Notes under the pieces: model-generated
What the model was told of the DNA's origin: nothing
Databases searched by the model: none
Seen by the model: the letters and a program-made list of their open reading frames with translations, nothing else
Program-made: the position numbers and the translations under genes
Source of the DNA: DATEOR01 sp035698665
GTDB taxonomy: Bacteria; Actinomycetota; Thermoleophilia; Gaiellales; Gaiellaceae
Direction of reading: 5' to 3'
NCBI GenBank assembly: GCA_035698665.1
Contig: DASSBN010000085.1
Coordinates: 1 to 16,363, forward strand
Length of the DNA: 16,363 nucleotides
Shown here: piece by piece, positions 16,049 to 16,363 of the stretch
Layout: the number at the start of each line of letters is the position of its first letter
How positions within the stretch are numbered: position 1 is the first letter of the stretch

Positions 16049-16363
16049 TAGCCACCTCCTCCCGTGGTGGGTGCGGGTGCGGTGGAGAGCGTCTTCGAGG
16101 ACTTGATGTAGGCCATCAGCGCGTCCAGCTGCTCGGGGGGCCAGCCTCGGCCCACGGGCGGCATGTAGTAGTCGAACTGCGGCGTGTTCTGGCCGTTCTG
16201 GAGCAGCGTCTCGAGCGCGTCGCGGTTCGAGAGCGTCCCGTTGCCGGCGATCGCGGGGCCCACGTCGCCCTCTCCGTTGAGGCCGTGACACGTGGCGCAG
16301 GCTCCCTCCCAGGTCGCCTTCCCGAGTGCGAGCTGCTCTTGCTGCGCGGCCAGGGTCGACTCG
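16048..16363 (-). CDS. ctaC: Cytochrome c domain, probable C-terminus of oxidase subunit II (caa3 type), 5' end off the window
   Basis: The visible 104 residues form a class I cytochrome c domain: heme-binding CATCH (22-26) after LALGKATWEGA, then GLNGEGDVGPAIAGNG, a candidate axial Met67 in YYMPPVGRGW, the final helix PPEQLDALMAYIKS (75-88), and a Thr/Pro/Gly tail. Such domains, when they come directly before ctaD, are often the C-terminal extension of CtaC in caa3 oxidases, donating electrons to CuA. The CuA domain would lie outside the window, so a separate small membrane-bound cytochrome c is the alternative. The stop overlaps the ctaD start by one base (TAGTG), so the two are clearly in one operon. 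Confidence 0.8.
   Translation of the reverse strand, partial: ESTLAAQQEQLALGKATWEGACATCHGLNGEGDVGPAIAGNGTLSNRDALETLLQNGQNTPQFDYYMPPVGRGWPPEQLDALMAYIKSSKTLSTAPAPTTGGGG
16054..16062 (-). promoter_or_regulatory. Strong ribosome binding site for ctaD
   Basis: GGAGGAGGT on the minus strand, 5 nt before GTG 16048. It also encodes the Gly-rich tail of the preceding cytochrome c protein. It decides the ctaD start against an upstream in-frame ATG at 16291. Confidence 0.75.

Noticed and set aside
14538..16055. Minus-strand open frame in another frame within ctaD
   Set aside because: Overlaps ctaD on the same strand with no motifs, while ctaD is certain.
14417..16291. Longer ctaD from an ATG at 16291
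   Set aside because: The extra 81 residues are Arg/His-rich shadow of the cytochrome c gene; GTG 16048 has a strong ribosome site.

Overview
The window is very GC-rich and almost entirely coding. Only about 45 bases lie outside genes, in five gaps of 5 to 14 bases, so there is no gene-free stretch to describe. I saw no tRNA, rRNA, CRISPR array, transposase or phage gene. The gene content (OpcA next to Zwf, a transaldolase-Pgi pair, a heme-copper oxidase operon, strongly G/C-ending codons) suggests a high-GC actinobacterium. A Thermoleophilia-like lineage (Gaiellales/Solirubrobacterales) is my best guess, but that is inference from remembered protein style and not a search result.

Layout. (1) 1-1639, minus: an ABC-F ATPase cut by the window edge. 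(2) 1646-9449, plus: a six-gene carbohydrate operon, tkt-tal-pgi-gnd-zwf-opcA, with very tight junctions (14 nt, 5 nt, then three 4-nt NTGA overlaps). (3) 9446-16363, minus: a convergent block that reads in its own direction as a cytochrome c domain (probable C-terminus of oxidase subunit II), ctaD (subunit I), ctaB (heme O synthase with an extra N-terminal membrane region), a 38-residue single-helix membrane protein, an amidase, and a secreted M14 metallopeptidase with a GATase1-like C-terminal domain. These junctions are also tight (TAGTG, GTGA, TGATG, 7 nt, 13 nt).

How the genes work together. Zwf with its helper OpcA, and Gnd, form the oxidative pentose-phosphate branch. Tkt and Tal form the non-oxidative branch, and Pgi links fructose-6-P back to glucose-6-P, so the operon could run the pathway as a cycle producing reduced nicotinamide cofactor. 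The lactonase (pgl), rpe and rpi are not here. The minus-strand block makes the catalytic core of an aa3/caa3-type terminal oxidase, its heme O synthase and probably a small oxidase-associated protein. The amidase and peptidase at its end have no obvious respiratory role.

The points most worth a second look are: a 55-nt imperfect inverted repeat inside pgi, in a stretch with foreign-looking codon use; two genes (opcA and the amidase) whose best start codon is CTG; the tiny membrane ORF between ctaB and the amidase; the membrane extension of CtaB; and divergent starts only 6 nt apart at 1639/1646.
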